From contig NZ_QSGS01000016.1 of NCBI RefSeq assembly GCF_003467445.1, positions 1 to 43,262 on the forward strand: DNA of 43,262 nt, given 5' to 3'. Below, one piece after another: positions 23,482 through 32,097 of the stretch (position 1 is the first letter of the stretch; every line of letters begins with the position of its first letter). The notes under the pieces were generated by a model that worked only from the letters and a program-made list of their open reading frames with translations, did no database searches and was not told where the DNA came from. The DNA comes from Exiguobacterium sp. AM39-5BH. Its GTDB lineage: Bacteria; Bacillota; Bacilli; Exiguobacteriales; Exiguobacteriaceae. Both the position numbers and the translations under genes were made by a program.

Positions 23482-23510
23482 ACTTTAACTAACGAACGGT
23501 AGGTAGTCAA
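23482..23510 (-). promoter_or_regulatory. Promoter of the tetR-SMR operon
   Basis: On the minus strand TTGACT (23505-23510) and TAAAGT (23482-23487) are 17 bp apart. Confidence 0.7.
23488..23504. promoter_or_regulatory. Probable TetR operator in the promoter spacer
   Basis: ACTAACGAACGGTAGGT is an imperfect inverted repeat (ACTAACG against CGGTAGGT) occupying the whole 17-bp spacer. The form resembles QacR/AcrR-type operators. Confidence 0.6.
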
Positions 23511-23580
23511 GTGTCTTGATTGCATTCTTCTGCCACACCCGGCAAACTAAAACCAGTTGACTGTGAAAGGAGCTCCTTAC

Positions 23581-24363
23581 ATGCTTGAGCAATTCAGTTT
23601 CACCTTACCGACGGAGACGACACGGGGCCGAAAGCGGATCGTGAGTGTCTTTCGTCCCGACTTCGTGTCGACTGACGAACGGATCCCCGTCCTCTATATG
23701 CACGACGGCCAAAACGTATTCGACGGCAAAAGCGGCACGAGCGGAGAAGGCTGGTCGATCAACCGCCACATCGAGGACTTCCAACTCCCGCTTATGGTCG
23801 TCGCCATCGCGAGCTCCCCGGACTGGCTCGACCGTTATGACGAATACTCGTTTTATGAGGACGAGATGCTGTATCGTCGAATCGGACCGGAACTGGCCAG
23901 GACACGGCCTACGCTTGGCGGAAGAGGTCGGGCTTACGCCGACTGGATCATGCGCGAGCTAAAGCCGTGGATTGATGAGCGCTATGCGACCGACAAGGAC
24001 GACGTCGGCGTGATGGGCAGTTCGATGGGCGGTGTCATCTCGCTCTATATGATGACGGCCTATCCGTCCATCCGGCGCGTCGGCGCGCTCTCGACGGCCG
24101 CCTGGGCCAATCTTGACTCACTCATTCGTGAAGTGAAGCAGACCGATATGACGGCCCGCCTCTATATGGACATTGGGACGAACGAGACGAGCGGACCGAT
24201 CACGCCCGAGGATTACTTATATACGAACGCGAAGCTCGTCGAGACGATCGCTCAGAAAGGCCTCGCTTTCCGCTACGAGGTCGAGCCTGATGCCGTCCAT
24301 AATGAGATCGCGTGGCGGCGACGGTTGCCGAACGCCCTCGCTTTCCTCTATGAATTGACATAA
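23581..24363 (+). CDS. Alpha/beta hydrolase, esterase-D/enterochelin-esterase-like
   Basis: A 260-residue serine hydrolase of the putative esterase family (YbbA-like). The oxyanion region is VLYMHDGQNVFDGK. The nucleophile elbow is VMGSSMGGVISLY (GxSxG), and a His near AVHNEIAWRRRLP completes the triad. There is no signal peptide. AAAGGAG precedes ATG 23581. No siderophore genes are nearby, so a general carboxylesterase is as likely as ferric siderophore hydrolysis. Confidence 0.85.
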   Translation: MLEQFSFTLPTETTRGRKRIVSVFRPDFVSTDERIPVLYMHDGQNVFDGKSGTSGEGWSINRHIEDFQLPLMVVAIASSPDWLDRYDEYSFYEDEMLYRRIGPELARTRPTLGGRGRAYADWIMRELKPWIDERYATDKDDVGVMGSSMGGVISLYMMTAYPSIRRVGALSTAAWANLDSLIREVKQTDMTARLYMDIGTNETSGPITPEDYLYTNAKLVETIAQKGLAFRYEVEPDAVHNEIAWRRRLPNALAFLYELT

Positions 24364-24366
24364 TAA

Positions 24367-24399
24367 AAGAGACGAATTCCGCGATGGAATTCGTCTCTT
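24367..24399. terminator. Bidirectional terminator
   Basis: A 14-bp perfect stem (24367-24380 with 24386-24399) lies between convergent genes. Confidence 0.85.
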
Positions 24400-24405
24400 G
24401 CTTGT

Positions 24406-25644
24406 TTAAATGACCCAGTTCCCGTCACGCATGATGGCTTCGCGTGAACCGTCTTCGTGTTCGCCGTCGATGTTCATCTCGGCCGAGCCGATCATAAAGT
24501 CGACGTGTGTCATCGAATCGTTCGCGCCGTTCTCGGCGAGCTCTTCGGCCGTCATTTGTGGTCCGCCCTCGAGACAAGTCGAGTAGGCACGTCCGAGCGC
24601 CAAATGGCACGATGCGTTCTCATCGAACAACGTGTTATAGAAGAGGAGACCCGAGTTCGAGATTGGCGAATCGTCCGGCACGAGCGCGACTTCACCGATG
24701 CGGCGCGCCCCTTCATCGAGGTTCAACAGCTCATCGAGTGCCTGTTGGCCTTGTTTCGCTTCCGCCTTCACGACTTTCCCGCCTTCGAACCAAAGCGTGA
24801 ATCCATCGATCAAGTTGCCGCTATAGCTGAGCGGTTTCGTGCTCGACACGTGTCCTTCGACCGAATCTTTATCGGCGAGCGTGAACACTTCTTCGGTCGG
24901 CATGTTGGCGATGAAATCGACACCGTCGATGTTCGGACCGCCGCCGCCAAGGAAGACGTGTTTTTTCGGCAAGCCGATCGTCAATTCCGTGCCCGGTGCT
25001 TTGTAATGGAGCTTCGTGTACTTCTTGTTCGTGAGTAACGTCGCGCGTTCACGGAGCGATGCGTCATGCGTATCCCACGCTGCCACCACATCCGGTTGGT
25101 CCATGCGCGTCGCTTCGAAAATCGCTTTCCAAAGGGCGGGCACAGCGTCTTCACGGTCTGGGAAGACTTTTTTCGCCCACGCTTCTGAAGCGCCAGCCAC
25201 GATAGACCAACTGACGTTATCGCTCATGACGTACTTGCGCCACTTGGCGAGCGCCACGCCGGCAGCACGGTTCGAGTCCGCGATGCGCGACGACTCGACG
25301 CCATTCAGTGCGTCCGGGTCGTCGCTGACGATCGATAGGAACGCCGTCTTCTCTTCGGCCAGTTGTTCAAAGCGGGCTTTGAGCCATTCTGGATACTCTT
25401 TAAAGGCATCGGCCGGGGCGTTGAAGTAACGGATTTTCGTCGTCTCTTCGTCGCTCCAGTTGACATATACTTGTTTCGCGCCAGCCGCGTAAGCTGCTTT
25501 CACGATTTGACGGACGAGCGGTGCTTGACTTAAATCAGCGCGAACTTCGAGCTGTTGGCCCGGCTGAATGTTGACGCCTTTTTTGACGGCAAGCTCAGCG
25601 TAGCGGGCAAATTCTGCCTCGGTCGGCATGGTTACAGTAGACAT
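24406..25644 (-). CDS. Aminopeptidase, peptidase family M29
   Basis: A 412-residue M29 metallo-aminopeptidase (AmpS/PepS/aminopeptidase T type). It removes N-terminal residues from peptides in the cytoplasm using two Co/Zn/Mn ions. Likely metal-binding blocks are FIANMPTEEVFT, RIGEVALV, FDENASCHLALGRAY and THVDFMIGS, in family order and at near-standard length (410). AAAGGAGG precedes the ATG. Monocistronic. Confidence 0.92.
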   Translation of the reverse strand: MSTVTMPTEAEFARYAELAVKKGVNIQPGQQLEVRADLSQAPLVRQIVKAAYAAGAKQVYVNWSDEETTKIRYFNAPADAFKEYPEWLKARFEQLAEEKTAFLSIVSDDPDALNGVESSRIADSNRAAGVALAKWRKYVMSDNVSWSIVAGASEAWAKKVFPDREDAVPALWKAIFEATRMDQPDVVAAWDTHDASLRERATLLTNKKYTKLHYKAPGTELTIGLPKKHVFLGGGGPNIDGVDFIANMPTEEVFTLADKDSVEGHVSSTKPLSYSGNLIDGFTLWFEGGKVVKAEAKQGQQALDELLNLDEGARRIGEVALVPDDSPISNSGLLFYNTLFDENASCHLALGRAYSTCLEGGPQMTAEELAENGANDSMTHVDFMIGSAEMNIDGEHEDGSREAIMRDGNWVI

Positions 25645-25756
25645 ATGTACAATTCCTCCTTTTCACTTATTTCTATTTTCTTAAATTTTCGGAAAAGTTG
25701 CAACCAAATCGCAAAAACGGGCATATTAGTAGGGGAAGACAGAAGGAGGAATATAC

Positions 25757-26164
25757 ATGTCAGATTGGAAAAACACGTACACACACTTTTTGACGAGCGC
25801 CACCGAGGACTATCGCGACAAAGAAAAATTAGGGGATCTCTTGGTCCATGGCGAACTCGCTTTAGCGAAAGTGACGGTCGACGTCGCGTCAAGCGAGATT
25901 AGCAACATCGAACGGGAAGAAGAACTCACGCTCTACTTTCAAATGAAACAGTTACTCAACATGTTGAGAGCCGTCTATAACGACCAGTTCGAAATGCAGC
26001 CGGACAAACGGCATGCCCTCGTTGCGGCCGTCTTATACTTCGTATCCCCATTCGATGCGATTCCGGACGACGCCCCACTCGGCTTATTCGATGACGCTCA
26101 AGTGATTGATTATGTCCACGAACAACTCGCGAGCGATATCGACCGCTTCCATAACGAATTGTAA
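25757..26164 (+). CDS. DUF1232 (YkvA-like) protein
   Basis: A 135-residue protein. The C-terminal half carries the DUF1232 block LYFVSPFDAIPDDAPLGLFDDAQVI, a short hydrophobic hairpin with the conserved SPxDxIPD motif. The N-terminal half is helical and charged. Family function is unknown. AGAAGGAGG precedes the start. It is divergent from the M29 gene. Confidence 0.85.
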   Translation: MSDWKNTYTHFLTSATEDYRDKEKLGDLLVHGELALAKVTVDVASSEISNIEREEELTLYFQMKQLLNMLRAVYNDQFEMQPDKRHALVAAVLYFVSPFDAIPDDAPLGLFDDAQVIDYVHEQLASDIDRFHNEL

Positions 26165-26251
26165 TCAATCGTCCCTTGAAATTCCGACATCGTCGGAGTA
26201 CGCTTGAATGAGTTCACTTCAAAGGGGGCGTATGGCGCCTAGCCATGATCT

Positions 26252-27118
26252 ATGTACGCAAAAACTAGAAAACGGATCGCCGTCGAGACGACCTTGTTCA
26301 TCATCGCCGGAACGATTTTACAATCGATTTTTGTCGGACTACTGCTCAAACCAAATGAAATCGGGACAGGGGGCATCGTCGGGATCACGTTGATCGTCAA
26401 TGAATTGTTCAACACGCCGATTGGATTCACGCAACTCGTCTTGAACATCCCACTCTTCATCATCGGGATTAAATATCTCGGAAAACGGTTTATCCTTATG
26501 ACCGGGATTGTCGTCGTCTTGTCATCCATCTTGATCGACACGCTACCCGTGCTCATCCCACCGACCCCGCTCGATGACCCGCTCGTCGCCTCGGTGTTCG
26601 GCGGAATCGTCTCTGGGCTCGGACTCGCCTTGCTATTGTTCGCCGGCGCTTCGACCGGAGGATTAGATATTCTTGGGAAAGTGATTTATACGAAAAATCG
26701 AAACTTGTCCCTTCCGAAAATCTTTTTGACACAAGATATTATCGTCTATGTTCTCGTATTCATCACGTTCGGCATTAAAGCAGTCATGTACGCACTCGTC
26801 CTCAGTTTTGTCCGATCGCGGACACTGTTGACGATTCATCGGTTTTTCTCGGCACAAAAACAGTGCTTTATTATCTGTAAAAAAGCTGATGAGATTAACC
26901 TCGTTATCAAGCAGAATCTCAAACGCGGCGTCACGATTATGGACGCGACCGGCGGTTACTCGAACGACTCGAAGAAGATGTTGTATGTCGTCGTCCAGAA
27001 TAACGAGATTCCAAAACTGCGTCAAATCGTCTCCGAGATTGATTCAGAAGCGTTCATCACCGTCTCTGAAATCGACTCGGTCGTCGGGAATTTCAAAGAA
27101 CATTCGTATACACTTTAA
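26252..27118 (+). CDS. YitT family membrane protein with C-terminal DUF2179
   Basis: A 288-residue protein. Residues 8-200 form five to six helices of the YitT family. The C-terminal 80 residues (FFSAQKQCFIICKKADEI onward) are a DUF2179 cytosolic ligand-binding-like domain. Function is unknown. ATG 26252 is the first in frame after a TGA at 26246-26248, but it lacks a clear ribosome site; the nearest purine run, AAAGGGGG at 26221, is 23 bases away. A GTG or TTG a few codons in is a possible alternative. Confidence 0.85.
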   Translation: MYAKTRKRIAVETTLFIIAGTILQSIFVGLLLKPNEIGTGGIVGITLIVNELFNTPIGFTQLVLNIPLFIIGIKYLGKRFILMTGIVVVLSSILIDTLPVLIPPTPLDDPLVASVFGGIVSGLGLALLLFAGASTGGLDILGKVIYTKNRNLSLPKIFLTQDIIVYVLVFITFGIKAVMYALVLSFVRSRTLLTIHRFFSAQKQCFIICKKADEINLVIKQNLKRGVTIMDATGGYSNDSKKMLYVVVQNNEIPKLRQIVSEIDSEAFITVSEIDSVVGNFKEHSYTL

Positions 27119-27146
27119 TCGACAACAGGTTGTTGTCGATTTTTTG
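27117..27146 (+). terminator. Intrinsic terminator
   Basis: AATCGACAAC (27117-27126) pairs with GTTGTCGATT (27132-27141), followed by TTTT. Confidence 0.85.
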
Positions 27147-27217
27147 TGTAACGAATGTACCAACAATCCGATAATAATGGTGAATCTCTTAGACATATAC
27201 AGAAGGAGGTGCATGAG

Positions 27218-27706
27218 TTGTCAAATCACTCCTTGCGCCAAACAGTCCCCGCATTGCTCGTCGGGACCTTTTTTCTCGGACTTTTATTGATTCTGTTCAC
27301 CCCTTATCCATTAAGGGAGACAAGTTTGTTCGTCTACTTCATAGCGGTCACACTCATCGCGACCATCTTCAGCGCGACGGCCGTGTTTCAAAATCGCGGA
27401 ATGCGTCGCTACATTCATGTATTGATCAGTGCCGGCAACATCTGTTTCATCGCCTATTTGGTTACTCAAAGCTTCGCCCTGGCAGGGATCGACCACGTGC
27501 CGGTCATACAAAATTTCTTTTATTTGATCATGTCGCTCATCATCATCACACAATCGATCGAGATTCGAACGTTGAAACTGCGCACATTCGATATTTTCGC
27601 TTTGTTCAGTTTTCTGTTGATTGGCGCGTTGCATCTGTTCATTTATTTGAACGGGGGTAGAACCTATACGAACAACTTGAATGGGTTTGAAGAACAGATG
27701 GTTTGA
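27218..27706 (+). CDS. N-terminal five-helix half of a split membrane sensor
   Basis: A 162-residue protein with five predicted membrane helices and no other domain (for example VPALLVGTFFLGLLLILF and NFFYLIMSLIIITQ). TTG 27218 is chosen because AGAAGGAGG precedes it; the longer frame from 27155 is not supported. Its TGA overlaps a TTG that opens the next frame (TTGA), whose protein starts in the middle of a helix. The two together look like one ten-helix sensor fused to PAS-GGDEF-EAL. Either a frameshift split the gene or the halves are translationally coupled subunits. Confidence 0.6.
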   Translation: MSNHSLRQTVPALLVGTFFLGLLLILFTPYPLRETSLFVYFIAVTLIATIFSATAVFQNRGMRRYIHVLISAGNICFIAYLVTQSFALAGIDHVPVIQNFFYLIMSLIIITQSIEIRTLKLRTFDIFALFSFLLIGALHLFIYLNGGRTYTNNLNGFEEQMV

Positions 27707-29817
27707 TCAGCCTCTATATGATGCTTGGTTTCCTGTATTTGAACCGCATTACTTCGGCAGGTCAGAGCTTTCGTTTGCTGTTATTGATGGGTGTACTTGG
27801 TTTCACGACCACATCAATCGTAAACCAACTGTTCGTTTTCAACGGAATTGGACATGATTTGGTGAACTTGTTTCAAGTGAGTAGCATTTTTGTTATTTCC
27901 ATCAGCTATGTGTTCGATGAATCGACCGAGGAAGCGCTTGTCCATGACTCCGTGCTCGATTATGTCATTTATAGCACAATCGTCATGCTGTTCATGCTCG
28001 CTTCGGACCGTTTGCTCGGCACTTCGGTGCTCGATTCGATGACAGCGAACGCCGTCCTGTTGCTTCTCATTCGCCAGTTTGTCGTCTCCAAACAGAACGC
28101 TTTGATTAGCCACCGCTTACATACTGTTAATACTGACCTTGAAGTCGCGGTGACCACAAAAGCACATGAATTGGAACTCCGAGAGCAACAGTACCGCTCC
28201 TTGTTCGCCTATCATGCCGAGCCGATCTTCTTGTTCGACCTCCATGGCGAAGTATTGTCCGTCAACGAAGCCGGCAGCTCGGTCCTCGGTCATGATACGG
28301 AGACGCTCATCGGATCGAATATTTTAGATATCATCGAACAAAAAGATCGGACTGCTTATGCGACCGTTCTGCATGATTTGACCAACGGACGGCCGCGAAC
28401 AATCGACGTCGATGTCGTGACCGAAGATGGCTCAAAACGGGTCTGGCAATTAATGAATATTCCGATGATCATCGATGGCGAAGTTGAAGGAATTTATGCA
28501 ATCGTCAAAGACATCACTCAAATGATTGTCCAGCAAGAACAAATTTACTATCAAGCCAACCATGACAGCTTGACCGGGCTTCATAATCGCTATGCGCTGC
28601 AAGAACAGATTGAACGACTTATTTTCGACGGTCGCCCGTTCTCGCTCATGTTCTCCGACCTCGACGGTTTCAAGGAAATCAATGACCAGTTTGGGCATCA
28701 CATGGGTGACGAGTTGCTTCAGCACATCGGTAAACGTCTACGGGGCGCCTTGTTGCCCAACGAGTATGCGGGACGTCTCGGCGGTGACGAATTCATCGTT
28801 GTCGCTGAACATGGTGACGATGAAATCCTGGTCGAACGGTTACGACGCTTCGTCTACCGCCCACCGTACTTTATGGGCGGGACGCTCGTCGAGATTCATG
28901 CGTCTATCGGCATCGTCCGCTATCCCGAACACGGATCGACGCTTAAACATCTGCTGTCAAACGCCGACCTTGCCATGTACAAGGCGAAGGAAAAGGGACG
29001 CAATGAGACCATCATGTTCGCGCCTGAATTACGGACGCATAAAGAAGAACGCAAACTGTTGATGGAAGGGCTCGATACCGCCCTTGAAAAAGGCGAGATC
29101 TCGCTTTATCTTCAGCCTCAAGTTGACGCTTCGATGAAAGCCATCATCGGGGCCGAGGCGCTCATGCGTTGGCAACGGGACGGCGTCTTCATCCCGCCAA
29201 GCCAGTTCATTCCGATTGCCGAAGAGACGGGGCATATCCATGATCTCGGCCGCTGGATGATTCATGAGACATTCCAATTGATGTACGCGTTCGAGCAAGG
29301 CGACATCGATCTACCAAAATTGTCGGTCAATCTATCCGTCCGCCAACTGTTCGATGAGCACTTAATCGAGTATTTGACGAGTTTATTCGAACGTTTCCCA
29401 ATCGAGCCCGCTCGTCTCAACTTTGAGTTGACCGAGACGGTTGCGGCCCATCAATCCGACCGCGTGTTGACCCGGATTCTCGAGTTAAAGGCACTTGGCA
29501 TCAAACTGTCGATCGATGACTTCGGGACCGGCTATAGTTCACTCGCCTACCTCGTCCGTTACCCGATCGATGAGTTGAAAATCCCACGTGAGTTCACGAT
29601 GCAACTTGAGGAAAATCGTGAGTATCAGACGGTTACCGCAACCATCGTCGCGATGGCTCGTCAACTGGGAATGGCACTTGTCGCTGAAGGTGTCGAAACC
29701 GAGTATCAGGAAAACTTCTTACGAAAAATCGGCTGTGATTCGATGCAAGGTTATCGCTATGCGAAGCCGATGCCGCTCGATGAATTTGTCATCTACTACA
29801 TGAAGCAGACGATGTGA
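27703..29817 (+). CDS. PAS-GGDEF-EAL protein with C-terminal half of the membrane sensor
   Basis: A 704-residue c-di-GMP signalling protein. Order: about five membrane helices (1-150), PAS (about 165-285), GGDEF domain with intact RLGGDEF (360-364), EAL domain with E485 in GAEALMRW. No RxxD inhibitory site precedes GGDEF. The EAL catalytic residues NLS, ELTE, DDFGTGYSS, AEGVE and MQGYRYAKP are present, but the usual KIDR reads KIPR (Lys626, Pro628), replacing a conserved Asp. It has no clear ribosome site and its TTG overlaps the upstream stop, so it may depend on coupling. Diguanylate cyclase activity is expected; phosphodiesterase activity is doubtful. Confidence 0.8.
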   Translation: MISLYMMLGFLYLNRITSAGQSFRLLLLMGVLGFTTTSIVNQLFVFNGIGHDLVNLFQVSSIFVISISYVFDESTEEALVHDSVLDYVIYSTIVMLFMLASDRLLGTSVLDSMTANAVLLLLIRQFVVSKQNALISHRLHTVNTDLEVAVTTKAHELELREQQYRSLFAYHAEPIFLFDLHGEVLSVNEAGSSVLGHDTETLIGSNILDIIEQKDRTAYATVLHDLTNGRPRTIDVDVVTEDGSKRVWQLMNIPMIIDGEVEGIYAIVKDITQMIVQQEQIYYQANHDSLTGLHNRYALQEQIERLIFDGRPFSLMFSDLDGFKEINDQFGHHMGDELLQHIGKRLRGALLPNEYAGRLGGDEFIVVAEHGDDEILVERLRRFVYRPPYFMGGTLVEIHASIGIVRYPEHGSTLKHLLSNADLAMYKAKEKGRNETIMFAPELRTHKEERKLLMEGLDTALEKGEISLYLQPQVDASMKAIIGAEALMRWQRDGVFIPPSQFIPIAEETGHIHDLGRWMIHETFQLMYAFEQGDIDLPKLSVNLSVRQLFDEHLIEYLTSLFERFPIEPARLNFELTETVAAHQSDRVLTRILELKALGIKLSIDDFGTGYSSLAYLVRYPIDELKIPREFTMQLEENREYQTVTATIVAMARQLGMALVAEGVETEYQENFLRKIGCDSMQGYRYAKPMPLDEFVIYYMKQTM

Positions 29818-29823
29818 CAAACA

Positions 29824-29856
29824 TGCCCCGAACCGGTGACCGGTTCGGGGCATTTG
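29824..29856. terminator. Bidirectional terminator
   Basis: A 13-bp perfect stem (29824-29836 with 29840-29852) with loop TGA, at the convergent ends of the GGDEF-EAL and GH13 genes. Confidence 0.85.
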
Positions 29857-29857
29857 A

Positions 29858-31926
29858 TTATTTCATCTCATAAATTTTCACTTCTCCCGGTTTTAAATCA
29901 ACCCAAAGATCCCAATTCTCATCGAACGAATGCTCGGCATACGGCCATGAGTTCGGTGAGTATACCATTTCGGCGAAGCGACTCGCGTTCCAGTTACGGC
30001 GACGAATCCCATCGAGCGGGACCTTCCCTTGCAACGGGTGTTGCATATCCGTATTGGCCACGACGAGAAGCGTCTCGTTCGTATCCGGACGCAACCAAGC
30101 GAGGCCGATGAACGGGGCATCCATATGTGCCATGGTGAGCGGTTCGAAGTGACTTGGGTTGACGAGGACGTCCAACCAGCGACGACGCACCTCGGCCACT
30201 TGATGCATCAGTTCGATCATCTCGTCTCGCGCTGGGTGATCCCAGTGGAACTGATACGCATCGAAGAAGGCGAGCTTCCCGAAGTATGGGTCGGTCGGGA
30301 AAAGTTGATACGCCTCTTCTGGCCGACAATCGAGCCCTGTGTTCATCGGTTGTGTCTCATACAGTTCGAGTCCCGAGTTCGTCATCGGCACACCGTTCGG
30401 CATAAACCCGTTCAAGACAGTAAGCAAACGACTCGCTTGTCGTCCCCCGTCTCGTGTCGCCACACGGCGCGTGTCTGCCGTCTCTCCGGCCGCGAAGACC
30501 GGTAACGGCAAGAAGCGTGAGTCGTATACGAATTGGTGCGTCTCATGTGTATCAAAGCGTGGCTCTTTATAGAACCCGTACCCGATAATCATGTTATAGC
30601 CCGCTTCTTTCGCCGCCCACGCACCGATTTCAATCAATTCTTCAGCGATGAAGCTAAAGTTGGCATCAAGCGCGCGTGGGTGTTGGAGAATCTGCTGCGC
30701 CAAATCGACAGGCAAGGCGTGCCCCATGTCGATGCGAGCCCCATCAATTCCATATTCACGCTGATAGTGCGGAATGATATCGGCGAGCATCGCCCACAGC
30801 GGCTCATTGATTTGATCGCCTCGAAATTGATTTGATTTAATCGAGTCAAACAAGATATACGGTGCCAAGTCGCTTCGCTCACGTAAGGAGCGGCAGCCGT
30901 CGGATGGTCCAAGAAGAGACGGAAATACGTCACATCTGACCACGGTGGCTGCGGGTCATTGATACAATCAGAGAAGGCTGGTGCGGTCGTCAAGCCGAAT
31001 TCGCGCTCAATGACGACGAGTAAATTCTCTTCCGGATGCTCGAACAAGTACGCCTTCACCTTCTCCCACTTGTCCGCATCGACAAGGTTCGGTGCCATCG
31101 AGAAACGACGTAAGTGTGCCCAGACGTCTTCCGAGCCGTAAATCATCGGCAAGAAAGCGTGTTCAGGCTTCACATTCTCTCCAATCCCGGGCACGTGAGG
31201 CGGATGGTAGTAGTCGAGTTCGGACACTGGGATCCAATAAAACCATTCCGGATTTTCAAGGATGAGACGGTTGTCGCGGGCGCACGTTCGCGGGATGACA
31301 TCGATGACGACGCGAATCCCCACCATGTGACAGGCCTCAACGAACGCGGCAAATTCTTCTTCGACCGTCAGTCCTTCTCCGGTCAACGTCTCTTTCAATT
31401 CTTCATCGATTCCAAAGAAGTCTTGTACGGCATAAGGAGAGCCAAATTCGCCTTTTTTATTTTTATGGCTGTGTTGTGAAATCGGTAATAAAAACAATGT
31501 ATCGATTCCCATGTAAAGGAGATGTGGAATCAACGCGAGCGTTTTGACGAACGTTCCTGTATCTTTCATGCCGATCGAGTTCTCCATCTCCACATACCCG
31601 GATCCGTCATGATCCCACGATGTCGAAGTTCGCACTTGCATCGAATAAACCGAAGCTCGCTTAATCCAATCGCCACCGGTCTGAAGATAACCGTCTGCCT
31701 GGGCGATGGATTGGCTATACTCTCGTCCATCGACCGCATGCGGAAGAATCGCTTTTTCAATCGTTTCAATCAAGAAATCATATGGATTGACCCGTTCCAC
31801 ACCATCACGTACAGGTTCTGACGAGAATTGCAGTCGGTTCCACAAGGTCGGGATCTCATACTGTATGTTCGTTCGTTTTTCTTTCAAGACGTGGTACAGC
31901 TTGATTAACGAAGAGTAGTCTGGCAT
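29858..31926 (-). pseudogene. GH13 alpha-amylase/maltosyltransferase-like gene with a frameshift
   Basis: Two overlapping frames encode one protein. The first starts at ATG 31926 (AAGGAG upstream) and is glucanase-like to DHPTAAAPYVSE. The second frame picks up at SDLAPYILFDSIKS and runs to TAA 29858. The total length is two modulo three, so one base is missing between about 30870 and 30900; restored it would give 689 residues. GH13 signs: GARIDMGHALP (nucleophile Asp), FIAEEL (acid Glu), and VVIDVIPRTCARDN at the region I position, which departs from the DxxxNH of common amylases and recalls maltosyltransferases. No signal peptide, so it would act on internal maltodextrin or glycogen. Broken here unless the base is an error. 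Confidence 0.75.
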
Positions 31927-31964
31927 GTATATTCTCCTTATAAATAAAATCGTTCCTTTATCAT

Positions 31965-31978
31965 TGTAAACGATATCA
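31965..31978. promoter_or_regulatory. cre box (CcpA site) upstream of the GH13 gene
   Basis: TGTAAACGATATCA matches TGWNANCGNTNWCA at every defined position, about 40 bp before the GH13 start codon. A TACAAT -10-like box on the minus strand overlaps it, so CcpA binding would repress the gene when glucose is present. Confidence 0.75.
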
Positions 31979-32097
31979 AGAAACGCATTACTATATATTT
32001 TATACCTTTACCCGATTTTTTCCTTTTCCAAAAAAATATTTTGCGATGAAATCATGAAGTATTGTACGATGGTTTATATATAGAGGGAGGGATCACC

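Noticed and set aside
22880..23556. Guanidine (ykkC) riboswitch ahead of the SMR genes
   Set aside because: No such motif; a tetR gene and operator-containing promoter occupy the leader.
26221..26251. Alternative start for YitT at ATG 26232 behind AAAGGGGG
   Set aside because: That ATG is in a different frame, is only three bases from the purine run, and gives a protein unlike YitT.
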